A DNA stretch of 64,000 bases, taken from positions 5,456,001 to 5,520,000 of the forward strand of contig NZ_JAFQ01000004.1 of the NCBI RefSeq assembly GCF_000526215.1, in the 5' to 3' direction. Both the position numbers and the translations under genes were made by a program. Shown here piece by piece: positions 25,248 through 34,788 of the stretch. Each line of letters starts with the position of its first letter. Within the stretch, counting starts at the first letter, position 1. Below the pieces are notes generated by a model. That model made no database searches. It had not been told where the DNA came from and saw nothing but the letters and a program-made list of their open reading frames with translations. Origin of the DNA: Nocardia sp. BMG51109 (GTDB lineage Bacteria > Actinomycetota > Actinomycetes > Mycobacteriales > Mycobacteriaceae).

Positions 25248-25809
25248 CGGTTCCCTCTGCCATCCTTGTGGTGATGGCCGGCGGGGGTGCCGGCCTCGGG
25301 CCGATGCCCGGCGGCGCCCGCTCGGCGATCGGACCGATTAGCTGAACGAGCGCTCTCCGAGCGGTATTTCGGATGTTCTCGCCATCCTGATGTTGCTATC
25401 ATCTGAATTGTACTTGTGGGCGCGGCAACTCGCTTGCCCGGCTGCCCTTCTTCGGGGCCTACCCGGTCGCCCGATGACGGCACAAGCGCGCGGCTGCGAC
25501 CACCACCGAAGACCGCCGGGCGGCCGCCCGGAGGCGCCGGCCGTCCGGATCGAGGGGTTCCGGGCGGCCCCGGGCGGCCGCCGGGCGGCTTGGCTGCTTC
25601 GCGGTGAAGCGTATGTGTCGTACGCATTCTCGTCATGTGTCGAATTGAATTGCCGATCTCGTTGCTCTGCACGATTCTGAGGGTCGAGCGCTGGGGTCGG
25701 CCGGGATGTGCTTCTACATGTCGACAAGGGGATTCGTGCGGGATCGACACCCAAATGCCGGACAGCGCAATGGGTACGGCACGACATATCACCGGAGGAG
25801 CGAAATACG
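25248..25809. other. Intergenic region with strong GC hairpins, upstream of the lyase operon
   Basis: No gene is supported here. The segment contains a perfect 16-base GC palindrome CCGGGC-GGCC-GCCCGG (25516-25531) and a related GGGCGG-rich inverted block at 25560-25595. These are followed by a distinctly AT-richer stretch (25605-25680) that looks like promoter sequence. The hairpins could terminate upstream transcription or form an RNA leader. The lyase ribosome binding site GGAGGAG ends the region. Confidence 0.4.
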
Positions 25810-27089
25810 ATGCAGTCAGCACCTCACCGTGTCGGCACCGTCGACTCCCGCACGCCGGGCAGACTGACAATTCACATGCTGGAACGCGCGGAATCGCCCA
25901 TGGCCGTTCCCGTCGGCGACGAGGTCATGAGTCGCGTGGCCGAATGTCGTAGTTTTCTCGAGGACCGGATCTCAGCGGGTGCCCAAATATATGGCAGTAC
26001 TACCGGATTCGGACCGTTGGTGGCCTATGACGGTCGTCCGGATTCGGAGGATCAGTGCGACAACGCCATTGAGCATCTTCTTGCCGGCCAGGGACCCGAC
26101 CTTCCCCGTGCGGTGGTAAGGGCGGCGCTGCTCGCGCGATTGTGGTCGTTGTCGAGGGGGCACTCGGGAGTGTCGGTCGGGGTGGTCTCGGCTCTGGTGG
26201 ACGCGTTGGCGACGGATTTCTCTCCGGCGGTACCCCGAATCGGATCGGTCGGAGCGAGTGGCGATCTGATCCCGCGCAGTTCGCGTCGGCGTCCCTTCTC
26301 GACGCGTTCGGTCATCCGCACGCGGCCGCTGTGGCGGAACTATTGCGGAATATGCTCGCCGGCTGCCGCCCCACCGGCCGGCGGCCGCTCCAGGAGCCGT
26401 ACAGCATCCGGTGTACTCCGCAACTGCTCGGGGCTGTCGGCACATCGACCGCCCATGCCTCGAAAGTTATCGAGGACGATCTCAACGGCATCAGCGACAA
26501 TCCTCTGTTCTTTCCGGACGAGGGTGTCGTCGTCCACGGCGGCAATTTCTTCGGCCAGCCCGTGTCGTTCGCCGCAGATCTGCTGGCGTCGGGCCTGATT
26601 CAAATGGGCAATCTGGCCGAACGGCAATTGGACCTGATGCTCGACGCTCGTCGCAACGGAGACTTGGCCCCGATGTTGTCGGTGTCCCCGGGCCGTCAAC
26701 ACGGCTTGCAGGGGGTCCAGTTGGCTGCGACCGCAACAATCGCGGCCATGCGCAGGGCCGGGATGCCGGCGTCGATTCAAAGTCTGCCGACCAATGGGCA
26801 CAACCAGGATGTGGTGCCCTTCGGTACGCAGGCAGCGCTCAACGCGCTGGAATTGGCCGATTCACTGCGATGGCTGCACGGGTCGCTGGCCGTGGCGTTG
26901 CGTCAGGCGGTCTACCTGCAGGGCCGGAAACCGACCGCACCCGAGTGCGCGGAGTTGATCGGCCGGTTGGCGGCGGTGGTGCCCGCCATCGACCCGGATC
27001 GTCCGCTTCGCGGCGATGTCCACGCCGCGGCCGATGTGCTCGACCGGTGTGCGGGCCGGCTGCTCGACGAATCGGGGGAATTGCGATGA
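25810..27089 (+). pseudogene. MIO-type aromatic amino-acid ammonia-lyase/aminomutase, broken by deletion and frameshift
   Basis: The first frame (ATG 25810, GGAGGAG site) encodes YGSTTGFGPL, GHSGVSVGVV and SVGASGDLIP, with the cofactor-forming Ala149-Ser150-Gly151. Right after DLIP the reading frame is lost. The family continues in another frame from about 26280: FGHPHAAAVAELL, EPYSIRCTPQLLGAVG, ISDNPLFFP, GGNFFGQPV, ASIQSLPTNGHNQD, up to the stop at 27089. About 85-90 residues expected between these parts, including the NGT segment, are missing. The total coding length is about 426 codons against roughly 510-520 in the family. The intact enzyme would remove ammonia from, or isomerise, tyrosine or DOPA. 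Confidence 0.8.
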
Positions 27090-27964
27090 TCAGCGCGACA
27101 ACCGCGATCCGTAGCCGATACGGCGAGACCGACGTTCGTTTCGTACCGGCGGAGACGTTGTACCTGCCGCGGCCGGGCACCGCCTTCCGGCACTGCCGTC
27201 ATGCCGACCTGTCGCCGCGAGGTGTTCCGTGGCATACGGTCGTGCGGTGCCCGCCGCCGGTCGGGGAGCCGGTGCCGCTCGCGCAGTACCGTTGGCTTGT
27301 CGGACATCAGCTGGTGTTCTGCGCCTGGCAGTGGCTGGCCGAGGCTTTGCAGACATTGGCCGACAGCCGAGCACCGGACGACAGTGCGATTTCCACCGCC
27401 GCAGCGCTTTACGACGGGTATTCGGTGCTGCTGCTGTATTGCGGCAGTTGCTCGCCCGCCGTCTACGGCGAGGCGATCCGCCCGCAGATGATGCGCGCCG
27501 ATCCGGCATTCAGCGGCCGATGGGCGCGGGATTACGAATATGTCGTCCCGCTGCTGCCTACGGTTCGCCGGGTCCTCCCGCCGGACCTGCTCGAACCGCT
27601 CACTGCTGCGGTCAAATCCAATCGCGTAGTTCATATGGCGGTGGCCGACCGTCTCGTCCCGGATGGGGAGTCCCTGCTGCGCGAGTCCGGCCAGGACACG
27701 AATGCGCCACCTACCCGAGCGCAGCGGGACATCTTCGACGGCTTCTTTCGAGTCACTCGAATGCCATTGTGTCGCAATGAATTCCGTGCACAACTATGCA
27801 CCAGGATCGGTCAGGTCCGGTCGGACCTGACGCGGAACCCGCTGCCTGTGCCGTGCGGCTGGGAAAACACGCGGGACACCTACACCGCCGCAGTCGATCG
27901 GTTCCACCGCGACGGCGTCGCCATCCTCAATCGGCTGGAGAGGCTCATCGATGAACCCACCTGA
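27086..27964 (+). CDS. Putative heme-dependent L-tyrosine hydroxylase-like protein
   Basis: The 292-residue helical protein has FRHCRHADLSPRG, GHQLVFCAWQWLAEAL, SPAVYGEAIRPQMM, FSGRWARDYEYV and VADRLVPDGESLL. This pattern recalls histidine-ligated heme proteins of the tryptophan-dioxygenase superfamily that hydroxylate tyrosine to DOPA. I am not certain, as no diagnostic motif is beyond doubt. Context supports it: ATG 27086 overlaps the lyase stop as ATGA, and a catechol-type methyltransferase follows with a 14-base overlap. Alternatives are another aromatic-binding heme protein or an unrelated family. His65-78-type residues would need checking by modelling. Confidence 0.4.
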   Translation: MISATTAIRSRYGETDVRFVPAETLYLPRPGTAFRHCRHADLSPRGVPWHTVVRCPPPVGEPVPLAQYRWLVGHQLVFCAWQWLAEALQTLADSRAPDDSAISTAAALYDGYSVLLLYCGSCSPAVYGEAIRPQMMRADPAFSGRWARDYEYVVPLLPTVRRVLPPDLLEPLTAAVKSNRVVHMAVADRLVPDGESLLRESGQDTNAPPTRAQRDIFDGFFRVTRMPLCRNEFRAQLCTRIGQVRSDLTRNPLPVPCGWENTRDTYTAAVDRFHRDGVAILNRLERLIDEPT

Positions 27965-28619
27965 CCTCAAAACCGTCGCGATGACTCCGCGGCTGCACGA
28001 TTACCTGTTGTCGCACGTCGAGCCACCGGATCCGGTTCAGCGACAGTTGATCTCGATTACCGCCACGCTCGGCGACGCTGCGGAGATGCAGGTACCTCAC
28101 GAGCAGGCAGCCTTTCTGACGCTGCTGACACGATTGATCCGAGCGCAACGAATCGTCGAAGTCGGAACCTTCACCGGCTACTCGACACTGGCACTGGCGC
28201 TCGGAATGCCACCGGCCGGCCGGCTGATCACCTGCGATCTGTCGGCCGAGTGGGCCCGCATCGCGCAGGATGCCTGGCGGGACGCAGGTGTCGCCGACCG
28301 GATCGAGCTACGCCTCGGGCCCGCCGCGGAGACCCTTCGCGGCCTCCCCGAGACCGCGAATATCGACCTCGTGTTCCTCGACGCCGACAAGGTCGGATAC
28401 ATCGACTACTGGGAGCAACTCGTTCCCCGGCTGCGCCCGGGCGGTGTACTGCTCGCCGACAACGTCTTCTACTACGGCGAAGCCGCCGACGACGAACCGG
28501 TCGGCAACGCAGCGGCGATCGACGCGTTCAACCGCCACGTGCGCGCCGACGACCGTGTGGACAGCGTCATGCTGCCGATCGCCGACGGCCTGACCCTCGC
28601 CCGCAAGCACGACAGCTGA
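27951..28619 (+). CDS. Class I SAM O-methyltransferase (catechol/caffeoyl-CoA type)
   Basis: The 222-residue protein matches the cation-dependent O-methyltransferase family: IVEVGTFTGYSTLALAL (motif I), the acidic end of strand 2 (ITCDLSAEWA), VFLDADKVGYIDYWEQL with the metal-binding Asp pair, and RPGGVLLADNVFYYG, with a C-terminal MLPIADGLTLARK. These enzymes methylate one hydroxyl of a catechol. With a tyrosine 3-hydroxylase and a phenolic acid decarboxylase as neighbours, DOPA, caffeate or vinylcatechol are plausible substrates. GGAGAGG lies seven bases before ATG 27951. Confidence 0.88.
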   Translation: MNPPDLKTVAMTPRLHDYLLSHVEPPDPVQRQLISITATLGDAAEMQVPHEQAAFLTLLTRLIRAQRIVEVGTFTGYSTLALALGMPPAGRLITCDLSAEWARIAQDAWRDAGVADRIELRLGPAAETLRGLPETANIDLVFLDADKVGYIDYWEQLVPRLRPGGVLLADNVFYYGEAADDEPVGNAAAIDAFNRHVRADDRVDSVMLPIADGLTLARKHDS

Positions 28620-28643
28620 CACCCACCCGATGGAAGGACCATC

Positions 28644-29303
28644 GTGACCGAGCGACTCGCGACCCGACAACCCGGCGGCGTGACCGGCCCACGACGCATC
28701 ATGGAACTGGCCTCCGGCCTGTGGGCCTCGAAAGCCCTTGCAACCGCAGTGGAATTGGACGTTTTCGGCATACTGGATCGCCATCCAGGCTGTACCACCA
28801 CCGAACTGGCTCACCATCTCGGCCTTCCGCGGAACGACGGTGACGGAATCATCGGCCGACGACTCGAGTACACCTACGCCAACGGATGGCGTTACGAACT
28901 GTATGTGAAGAACGCCACCACCGTCGACTACCGCATCCACAGCGGCATGGTCGGCGGTCGCTGGGTCAAAGACCAGACGATCGACCTCGTCACCCTGACG
29001 GACGGTGTCTACAAGATATCGTGGAACGAACCCACGGGAACGTCCGTGTGCCTCACCCTCGTCCCCGCCCGGCGCATATCGCACGGCGTCATCTTCTTTC
29101 CCCGCTGGGTCGAGGAACACCCCGAACGAACGGTCCTCTTCCAGAACGACCATCTCCCTCGCATGCGCGCGTACCGTGACCAGGGGCCCACCTACCCCAT
29201 CCACGTGGTTTCGGAATTTGCCGACATCACGGTGATCGAGAACGTAGGTCGCGACAACGAGGACGTAATTGCCTGCGCCCCCGACGCTCTACCGACGCGT
29301 TGA
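28644..29303 (+). CDS. Phenolic acid decarboxylase fused to a methyltransferase dimerisation domain
   Basis: Residues about 1-64 ([20 protein letters not shown], then [11 protein letters not shown]) are the N-terminal dimerisation helix-turn-helix of family-2 O-methyltransferases. At residue 70 the sequence switches to a full phenolic acid decarboxylase: LEYTYANGW (Y76, Y78), [17 protein letters not shown] (R97), [10 protein letters not shown] (E129), [18 protein letters not shown]. The catalytic Tyr/Tyr/Arg/Glu set of the family is present, so decarboxylation of p-coumarate, caffeate or ferulate to the vinylphenol is expected. The methyltransferase catalytic half is absent. GTG 28644 has AAGGA upstream. 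Confidence 0.88.
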   Translation: MTERLATRQPGGVTGPRRIMELASGLWASKALATAVELDVFGILDRHPGCTTTELAHHLGLPRNDGDGIIGRRLEYTYANGWRYELYVKNATTVDYRIHSGMVGGRWVKDQTIDLVTLTDGVYKISWNEPTGTSVCLTLVPARRISHGVIFFPRWVEEHPERTVLFQNDHLPRMRAYRDQGPTYPIHVVSEFADITVIENVGRDNEDVIACAPDALPTR

Positions 29304-29313
29304 CGGCGGTTGG

Positions 29314-30630
29314 TCAGCGGCGCCCGGTGGGTATCTTTGTCGGCCAGTGGCCGTGTCCGGTGTACTCGAACTCTTGATCAGCCGACGCAGCTCCGACGAT
29401 GTGTTCCTCGGCAAGCTGCGGGCGGTCCAGACGGTGGAGGGCGAATGCCGCGGCAACACCGATCACGCTCAGGCCGGCCCAGACCGCCCAGTTGATCCCG
29501 GCATCGCGCGCGGCGCCGACCACGGTGCCGGTGGCGAGGTTGCCGACGAGGATGCCGACACCGACGACGGTGTTGTAGAAACCGTAGTGTGTCGCGACCA
29601 GCTTCCCGTTCGAGAGGGACACGACGGTGTCCATTTCGAACGGGAACACGGCCGCTGTCCCCACGGCCAGCAATGCCGCCGACATGAGCAGCGCGGCAGC
29701 TGCGGCCGGGGCACCGAACCGCTCCGGATCAGGGACGACCACGAGCGGGACGAATGCGCCCGCGAGGATCCCCAACCCGACGACGAGGCTGCGCCCGGTG
29801 CCCCATCTGGCCCGGAACCAGGCCGTGATGCGCAGCTGACCGGCGACCGCCACCACACCGGAGATCACGAATACCGCCGACACCAGCACCTGCGAACGGG
29901 CACCGGCGACGAACTCGGCCTGTAGTGGCAGTGCGAGGTAGACCTGGAACGACAGCACATAGGAGCCGATCATCGCCAGCGCGAACCGCACGAACCGGCG
30001 ATTGGCGATCACCGTGCGCCAGTCCTCGAGCACGGAAGCCTGCTGTGCGGGGGTGTGCGCCGCCCGCGTTGGCAGCGCGAACAACTGCGCTGCGGTCAGG
30101 ATCGCGAATACCACTGCCGCGACGCCGGCGGCCACCCGGAAGTCGAGGGCCATCAGTGCCAGACCGGCCAGTGGTCCGGCCAGGATGCCGGCCTGATAGA
30201 AGACGTTGAACACCGCGAACGCTTCGACCCGGCGTTCGCCGGCGTCGGCGGCGAGGTAGGCGCGTACGGCCGGGTTGAACAGGGCTCCGGCGAACCCGGT
30301 CGCTGCCGAGGCGATCAGCAGTCCCGGCAGTGAGGTGGCGAACAACAGCAGCGCGAACCCGGCTGTGCGCAGTAGACAGCCCGCGACGATCAGCGGCTTG
30401 TATCCCAGCCGGTCGGCCAGCGTGCCGCCGATCAGGAACATGCCCTGCTGGGAGAAGTTCCGCACGCCCAGCACCAACCCCACCGCCCACGCCGCCAGGC
30501 CGAGGGGCCCCGCCAGGTACCCGGCCAGATAGGGCATCAGCATGTAGAAACCGAGGTTGATGCCGAACTGATTGATCATCAACAGCCGGGCGGGCAGGTC
30601 GAAGGTGCGAAATTTCGCGAAGACGGTCAC
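29314..30630 (-). CDS. MFS exporter
   Basis: The 438-residue product has about twelve hydrophobic helices, with the MFS loop 2-3 motif [13 protein letters not shown] and motif C region [12 protein letters not shown], typical of drug/H+ antiporters. Its GTG start at 30630 overlaps the stop of the cysteine-synthase-like gene as GTGA, so the two are one operon. It is convergent with the decarboxylase gene, ten bases away. Cysteine-synthase/MFS pairs suggest export of an amino acid or a nonproteinogenic amino acid product. Export of the tyrosine-derived product is the alternative. Confidence 0.82.
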   Translation of the reverse strand: MTVFAKFRTFDLPARLLMINQFGINLGFYMLMPYLAGYLAGPLGLAAWAVGLVLGVRNFSQQGMFLIGGTLADRLGYKPLIVAGCLLRTAGFALLLFATSLPGLLIASAATGFAGALFNPAVRAYLAADAGERRVEAFAVFNVFYQAGILAGPLAGLALMALDFRVAAGVAAVVFAILTAAQLFALPTRAAHTPAQQASVLEDWRTVIANRRFVRFALAMIGSYVLSFQVYLALPLQAEFVAGARSQVLVSAVFVISGVVAVAGQLRITAWFRARWGTGRSLVVGLGILAGAFVPLVVVPDPERFGAPAAAAALLMSAALLAVGTAAVFPFEMDTVVSLSNGKLVATHYGFYNTVVGVGILVGNLATGTVVGAARDAGINWAVWAGLSVIGVAAAFALHRLDRPQLAEEHIVGAASADQEFEYTGHGHWPTKIPTGRR

Positions 30631-31754
30631 GATGCCAACCCCCGGTCGTGGACGAATTGTCTCGGATCGACGACGGTGGTGGTCCGTGTCCACGACCGCG
30701 CCACTCGCTCGGCCGGATGCGTGATCGTGTCCGGTTCCACCGGTGGGTCCGCGTCGAGCAGCCCATGCTCGTCGCAGTAGGCGTCGTTGTAGACGGTGTC
30801 GAAGTAGCGGTGCGGCCCGTCGGGGAATACCGCGGCGATCCGGGTGTCGGTGTCGTGGGTGCGGGCCGCCCAGCCCGCGACCAACCCCACGGCGCCGACG
30901 CTCCAGCCGCCGGTCGCGTGATGGGTCGCGGCCAGCGTGCGGCAGGCCCACACCGCTTCCGGCGGCGCGACCCAATGCACCTCGTCGAACGCGTCGTAGT
31001 CCACATTGATCGGGTGGATACTCGATCCCAGGCCCCGCATCAGCCGCGGGCCCGCGGGCTGGCCGAAGATCGTGGATGCGACGGTATCGACTCCGATCAG
31101 CCTCATCTCCGGATTGAACCGGCGCAGCACCCGCGTGACGCCCGCGGAGTGCCCTCCGGTGCCGACCGCGCACACCAGCACGTCCACCATGCCGAGCTGC
31201 TCGACCAGTTCGAGCGCGAGCGATTCGTAGCCGTCGACGTTGTCGGGGTTACTGTACTGATCCGGGCACCACGCATCGGGCTCACCCGCGAGCAGCTCCG
31301 CGACCCGGTCCCGGCGGGACTGTTGCCAACCACCCGTGGGATGGAACTCGGTGACCACATCGACCTGGGTTTCGTAGGCGGCGAGCACCCGCGCGACGAT
31401 CGGCTCCAGACCCGGATCGGTCACCACGGTCACCGGGTGACGGGTGACGATCCCCGCCAGCGCCAACCCCAATCCGAGAGTGCCGCTGGTGGATTCGATG
31501 ATCCGCGCCCCCGCGACCAGATCACCACGTTCCTCGGCTCTGCGCACCATGTGCAGCGCCGGCCGGTCCTTCATACCGCCGGGATTGAATCCTTCGAGCT
31601 TGGCCCAGAACCCGCGCCCCTCGGGCGCCAACGGCGCACCGACCCACAACACGGGCGTGTTGCCGATCAGCGAGTGCGGCGATCGGGCAGCCGCCGGCGC
31701 GCCCACCAGGGCCGCCGAACGGTCGGTGAGCGCATCGAGCACAACCTTGTTCAT
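30627..31754 (-). CDS. Cysteine synthase/cystathionine beta-synthase-family PLP enzyme
   Basis: The 375-residue fold-type II enzyme has [24 protein letters not shown] with the PLP lysine K62, [14 protein letters not shown] in the asparagine-loop position, and [12 protein letters not shown] for phosphate binding. The motifs depart from housekeeping CysK (GGSxKDR and SGNTG), as in siderophore-type 2,3-diaminopropionate or specialised beta-replacement enzymes. A long C-terminal extension ([18 protein letters not shown]) is usual for such actinobacterial proteins. ATG 31754 is chosen. It is coupled to the MFS gene. Confidence 0.8.
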   Translation of the reverse strand: MNKVVLDALTDRSAALVGAPAAARSPHSLIGNTPVLWVGAPLAPEGRGFWAKLEGFNPGGMKDRPALHMVRRAEERGDLVAGARIIESTSGTLGLGLALAGIVTRHPVTVVTDPGLEPIVARVLAAYETQVDVVTEFHPTGGWQQSRRDRVAELLAGEPDAWCPDQYSNPDNVDGYESLALELVEQLGMVDVLVCAVGTGGHSAGVTRVLRRFNPEMRLIGVDTVASTIFGQPAGPRLMRGLGSSIHPINVDYDAFDEVHWVAPPEAVWACRTLAATHHATGGWSVGAVGLVAGWAARTHDTDTRIAAVFPDGPHRYFDTVYNDAYCDEHGLLDADPPVEPDTITHPAERVARSWTRTTTVVDPRQFVHDRGLAS

Positions 31755-31847
31755 GACTGTCGCTTTCTGTATCGAACCGCCCGCAGGCGGACGTGAGCAG
31801 GCAGCGGACACCGGCCGACGGATAAACGTCGGCCTGGCGCTGACCTG

Positions 31848-32273
31848 TCAGCGTCGAGCGATACAGAACTGCGTCACAATGGCCCGGCCACCGGCAACGG
31901 GCACCCACGCGATCGGTGGACCACGCACACTCCCGGAAACGGTCCGGCGGACGCCGCCGACGACAAGAATCGCCGACATCAGCGCGAACAGCAGCAGATG
32001 CTGCGGCGCGAGATTCTCGGGAGCACGCAGCACCGATTTCGCGACACAGTGATCGAAGTGCGCCACACAGTGACCATCCAGCACGTCGACGACCACGGCA
32101 TGCGCGTGATCGTTCGCCGAGTGTGCGGAATGCCCGGCCCCCACGTGGACGGAGGCATGAGTCTGTGCATGGGCTCGGGCTGTCGAGCAGTCGACCATCG
32201 GCACGACCAGCAGCACCACAGCCAGCAGCGCCGCCACCGAGCCACCATGTCGCAATCGACGGATGGGCCTCAC
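31848..32273 (-). CDS. Small His-rich membrane protein, likely copper-related
   Basis: From GTG 32273 the product is about 141 residues: a basic start (RPIRRLRHGG), a membrane segment or signal (VAALLAVVLLVVPMVDC), a periplasmic His-rich stretch (AHAQTHASVHVGAGHSAHSANDHAHA), Cys/His repeats (GHCVAHFDHCVAKSV) and a second hydrophobic helix (HLLLFALMSAILVVGGV). Possible upstream in-frame starts are 32381 (ATG) and 32393 (GTG). The His and Cys content, with a CsoR-like palindrome about 150 bases upstream, suggests a copper-responsive exported protein. I know no characterised homologue. Confidence 0.5.
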   Translation of the reverse strand: MRPIRRLRHGGSVAALLAVVLLVVPMVDCSTARAHAQTHASVHVGAGHSAHSANDHAHAVVVDVLDGHCVAHFDHCVAKSVLRAPENLAPQHLLLFALMSAILVVGGVRRTVSGSVRGPPIAWVPVAGGRAIVTQFCIARR

Positions 32274-32424
32274 AGTGAGCCGACTGTAGCAGGACCGGAG
32301 AAACCGCACCTGACGCCGCGAGTCGCGGATACGACCCGACGACGCGGGGACCAGGCGACATGGTCGCTCCGGCCACCTCATTTCGACCACCACTCTCCCG
32401 GCTTCAGTGGATCCACGCCATCGA

Positions 32425-32449
32425 CTCTATACCCTCTAGGGGTATAGAG
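32425..32449. promoter_or_regulatory. CsoR-like palindrome
   Basis: CTCTATACCC (32425-32434) and GGGTATAGAG (32440-32449) are perfect 10-base arms around TCTAG. The TATACCC...GGGTATA core is the pattern recognised by CsoR/RcnR-family copper repressors in actinobacteria. It precedes the leftward His-rich gene, 32 bases from the first in-frame GTG (32393). No CsoR gene occurs in the window. Confidence 0.6.
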
Positions 32450-32562
32450 CCTCACCTTACATCGCGTACCCGTAGATCAGAAGCCATATGGCAGTTCGGA
32501 TGTCGCGACGCCTCCCGCAACCTGTACCCCGTATCCAGGAGCGAGCATCCGAAGGTGCCGCA

Positions 32563-32596
32563 CCCGCCGCCCTCGTCTGCTGCCGAGGGCGGCGGG
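32563..32596 (-). terminator. Perfect GC stem-loop after the VWA gene
   Basis: CCCGCCGCCCTCG (32563-32575) and CGAGGGCGGCGGG (32584-32596) form a perfect 13-base stem with an 8-base loop. It begins nine bases beyond the VWA gene stop at 32605. There is no clear T-run, which is common in high-GC actinobacterial terminators. Confidence 0.7.
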
Positions 32597-32604
32597 TCGA
32601 TCGT

Positions 32605-34500
32605 TCAGCGTCGGCGTTTTCGCAGGACCGAGAAGCCGGTGGCGGCCACGACGACGACCACGACGAGCGCAGCGCCCGCACCGACCACGATCCAGGTGGG
32701 CGACGACGTCGTCTCGGATTCGGCTGTGGCGGTGACGGAGTCGCGGGGGGCATCGCCGCCGCCGCGTGATGCCTTGCCGAGGATCCCGTCGGGAACCGCC
32801 GTCGCGTATGTCGGGCCCGGTTCCGGGGTGCCGGACACGGTGAGGTCCAGCCGTATCGGCACCGGGATGTCGCCGTCCGCCTCCCGGGCGGAGCCGAGTT
32901 TCACCGCGATGTAGTACCAGCCCGCGAGGGCTTGGCTGCGGGCGTGGGTATCGTCGGCGTTACGGTTGCCGTACCGGACCGGGACGGTGCTCACGGCGGG
33001 GTCGCTGGTCGGCAGCACAGTGTCCTGGCCGCCGTGAACGCTTGATTCCCAAGCGATTTCCTCGGCGAGCGGGGAGTACACGGCGGTGTAGATGTGCGCC
33101 AGAGCGCCGATCCCGCCCGCGCCGTTGGCGTCGTAGTGCACCCGATACGCCAGCCCTTGGCCCCAGTCCAGTTTCACCCGGTAGAAGACGAATTCGCCGT
33201 GCCGCAGCGTATCGGTGTAGCGGCCGCTGCCATCGAGTGTCGCCGCGGTGGTGAACGAGCCGCCGCCGGCAACAGGCGTCCCGGCATTGCCCGGTTCGGA
33301 GAATGTGGCCGTCGGCAGGATCGCCTTCGGGCCGGGATCGGTTGCGGCGGGCTCGATTCCGACGAGCAACTCGAGCGGCAGCCGCTCCGGCACCCCGGTG
33401 GACACTCGCTGCCAGGTCAGCGCGACGTAGTAGCGGCCACCGCCCTTGCACTTGTCGGCGCTGCCGCCCGTCGCGGGTTCTGTCGCGCCGTCGAACGCCT
33501 TGCCGATCGTCAGCGTCGCGCCGTCGCTGGAATTGGCGACCTGCTCGACCTCCGACGTCAGGCAGTCCTTGCCGTCCCGGCCGTAGACGTCCAGGTGGAG
33601 GCTGTTGAAGTCGTCGACGGTGTCGACGCCGGGTAAGCGCGGGAACGACATGATGCCGCTGAAATACGCGGTGGCACCGGCCGGGACGTCGACGGCGTAG
33701 TACCGCTTCTCCCTCTGCCCGATGGTATCGACGTGCTGGCCCTGCACGGCCACCGGCGCGGACTGATAGTTCGAAGTACCCGTGATCGGGGTTCCCGTCG
33801 CCTGGTAGTTGCGCAGCGCTGCCGCGGTGACGCGGGGCAGGATCCGCTCCAGGGCGCGTCCGTCGGCGGCATCGGAATAGGTGCCGCCGGTGGCCTGAGC
33901 CATGCAGGTCAGCTGCGCACGGGCCTTCGTGTCCACCGCGAAGCCGATCGAGTGCACGATCAGATCCAGCCCCTCCCGCTTCAGTTCGCGAGCGACATCG
34001 CAGGGGTCGGGCGGGGAGCAGGTGTCATCTCCATCGGAGACCAGCACCACCGACCGCGGTCCCGATTTCGGCAGCGCCTCGGCGGCCGCACGCAACGAGG
34101 TACCCATCGGGGTCCAGCCGCGCGCCTGGATGCCCTCGACCGCACCGGTGAGCGCCGCCTTGTCGACATTGTCCGGCCGGCGTAACAGCTGGACATCGCG
34201 GCACCCCGCCGACTTCTCCGCTTCGCTGTTGCCGGTGCCGGTGCCGTAGGTGGCAAGGCCCACCTTGGATTCGGCAGGTGCGGAACCGACAAAGGTGCGC
34301 ACCGCGTTCTTGGCAGCATCCATCATCGTGCCGGCCGGGTCCGGTCGCTGCATCGAACCCGAAGCATCCAGGACGAGCATCGTCGGCGCGTACTGCGGAG
34401 GGGGCTGATCCGGGGCCGCCTGCGCTATCTGCGGGAGAGCGGACGGCAGCAGCGCGATCATGCCGGCGGTGAGCACCGCGGCCAGTCTGGGAAATCTCAT
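32605..34500 (-). CDS. Secreted, membrane-anchored VWA-domain protein
   Basis: The product of about 631 residues has a signal peptide (RLAAVLTAGMIALLPSALPQIAQA), a von Willebrand A domain from about 38 to 220 with the MIDAS DASGSMQ, TPMGTS and SDGDDTC, a long beta-rich extracellular region and a C-terminal membrane anchor (WIVVGAGAALVVVVVVAATG) ending RKRRR. Pro/Gly-rich VWA proteins of this kind are surface adhesins or scaffold proteins in actinobacteria. ATG 34500 has GAGG close upstream; ATG 34509 is also possible. A strong stem-loop terminates it. Confidence 0.82.
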   Translation of the reverse strand: MRFPRLAAVLTAGMIALLPSALPQIAQAAPDQPPPQYAPTMLVLDASGSMQRPDPAGTMMDAAKNAVRTFVGSAPAESKVGLATYGTGTGNSEAEKSAGCRDVQLLRRPDNVDKAALTGAVEGIQARGWTPMGTSLRAAAEALPKSGPRSVVLVSDGDDTCSPPDPCDVARELKREGLDLIVHSIGFAVDTKARAQLTCMAQATGGTYSDAADGRALERILPRVTAAALRNYQATGTPITGTSNYQSAPVAVQGQHVDTIGQREKRYYAVDVPAGATAYFSGIMSFPRLPGVDTVDDFNSLHLDVYGRDGKDCLTSEVEQVANSSDGATLTIGKAFDGATEPATGGSADKCKGGGRYYVALTWQRVSTGVPERLPLELLVGIEPAATDPGPKAILPTATFSEPGNAGTPVAGGGSFTTAATLDGSGRYTDTLRHGEFVFYRVKLDWGQGLAYRVHYDANGAGGIGALAHIYTAVYSPLAEEIAWESSVHGGQDTVLPTSDPAVSTVPVRYGNRNADDTHARSQALAGWYYIAVKLGSAREADGDIPVPIRLDLTVSGTPEPGPTYATAVPDGILGKASRGGGDAPRDSVTATAESETTSSPTWIVVGAGAALVVVVVVAATGFSVLRKRRR

Positions 34501-34788
34501 GATCCTCATCCGATCGAGCAGTCGAGCAATCAGACAATACAGACCGAATAGTTTTTCGCTTGGTGGCTGGTCATTCCCGTGACTGATGGTTCCCAGGGAA
34601 TCGATTGCCATCCACCCCCGCACGACCACCGCACCGCTGACCCGGATGAGTCCGATGTCGACGGATCGGTATGCCGGACGTGCATTTTCGTCAAGCGCAC
34701 GACGATATTCAGTTGTCGTGGTTCGTGCCCGAATCTGGAAGCAGGCTGTACTGCCGGATCCCGACTCGAGAGAATCCGGAACGACGAC

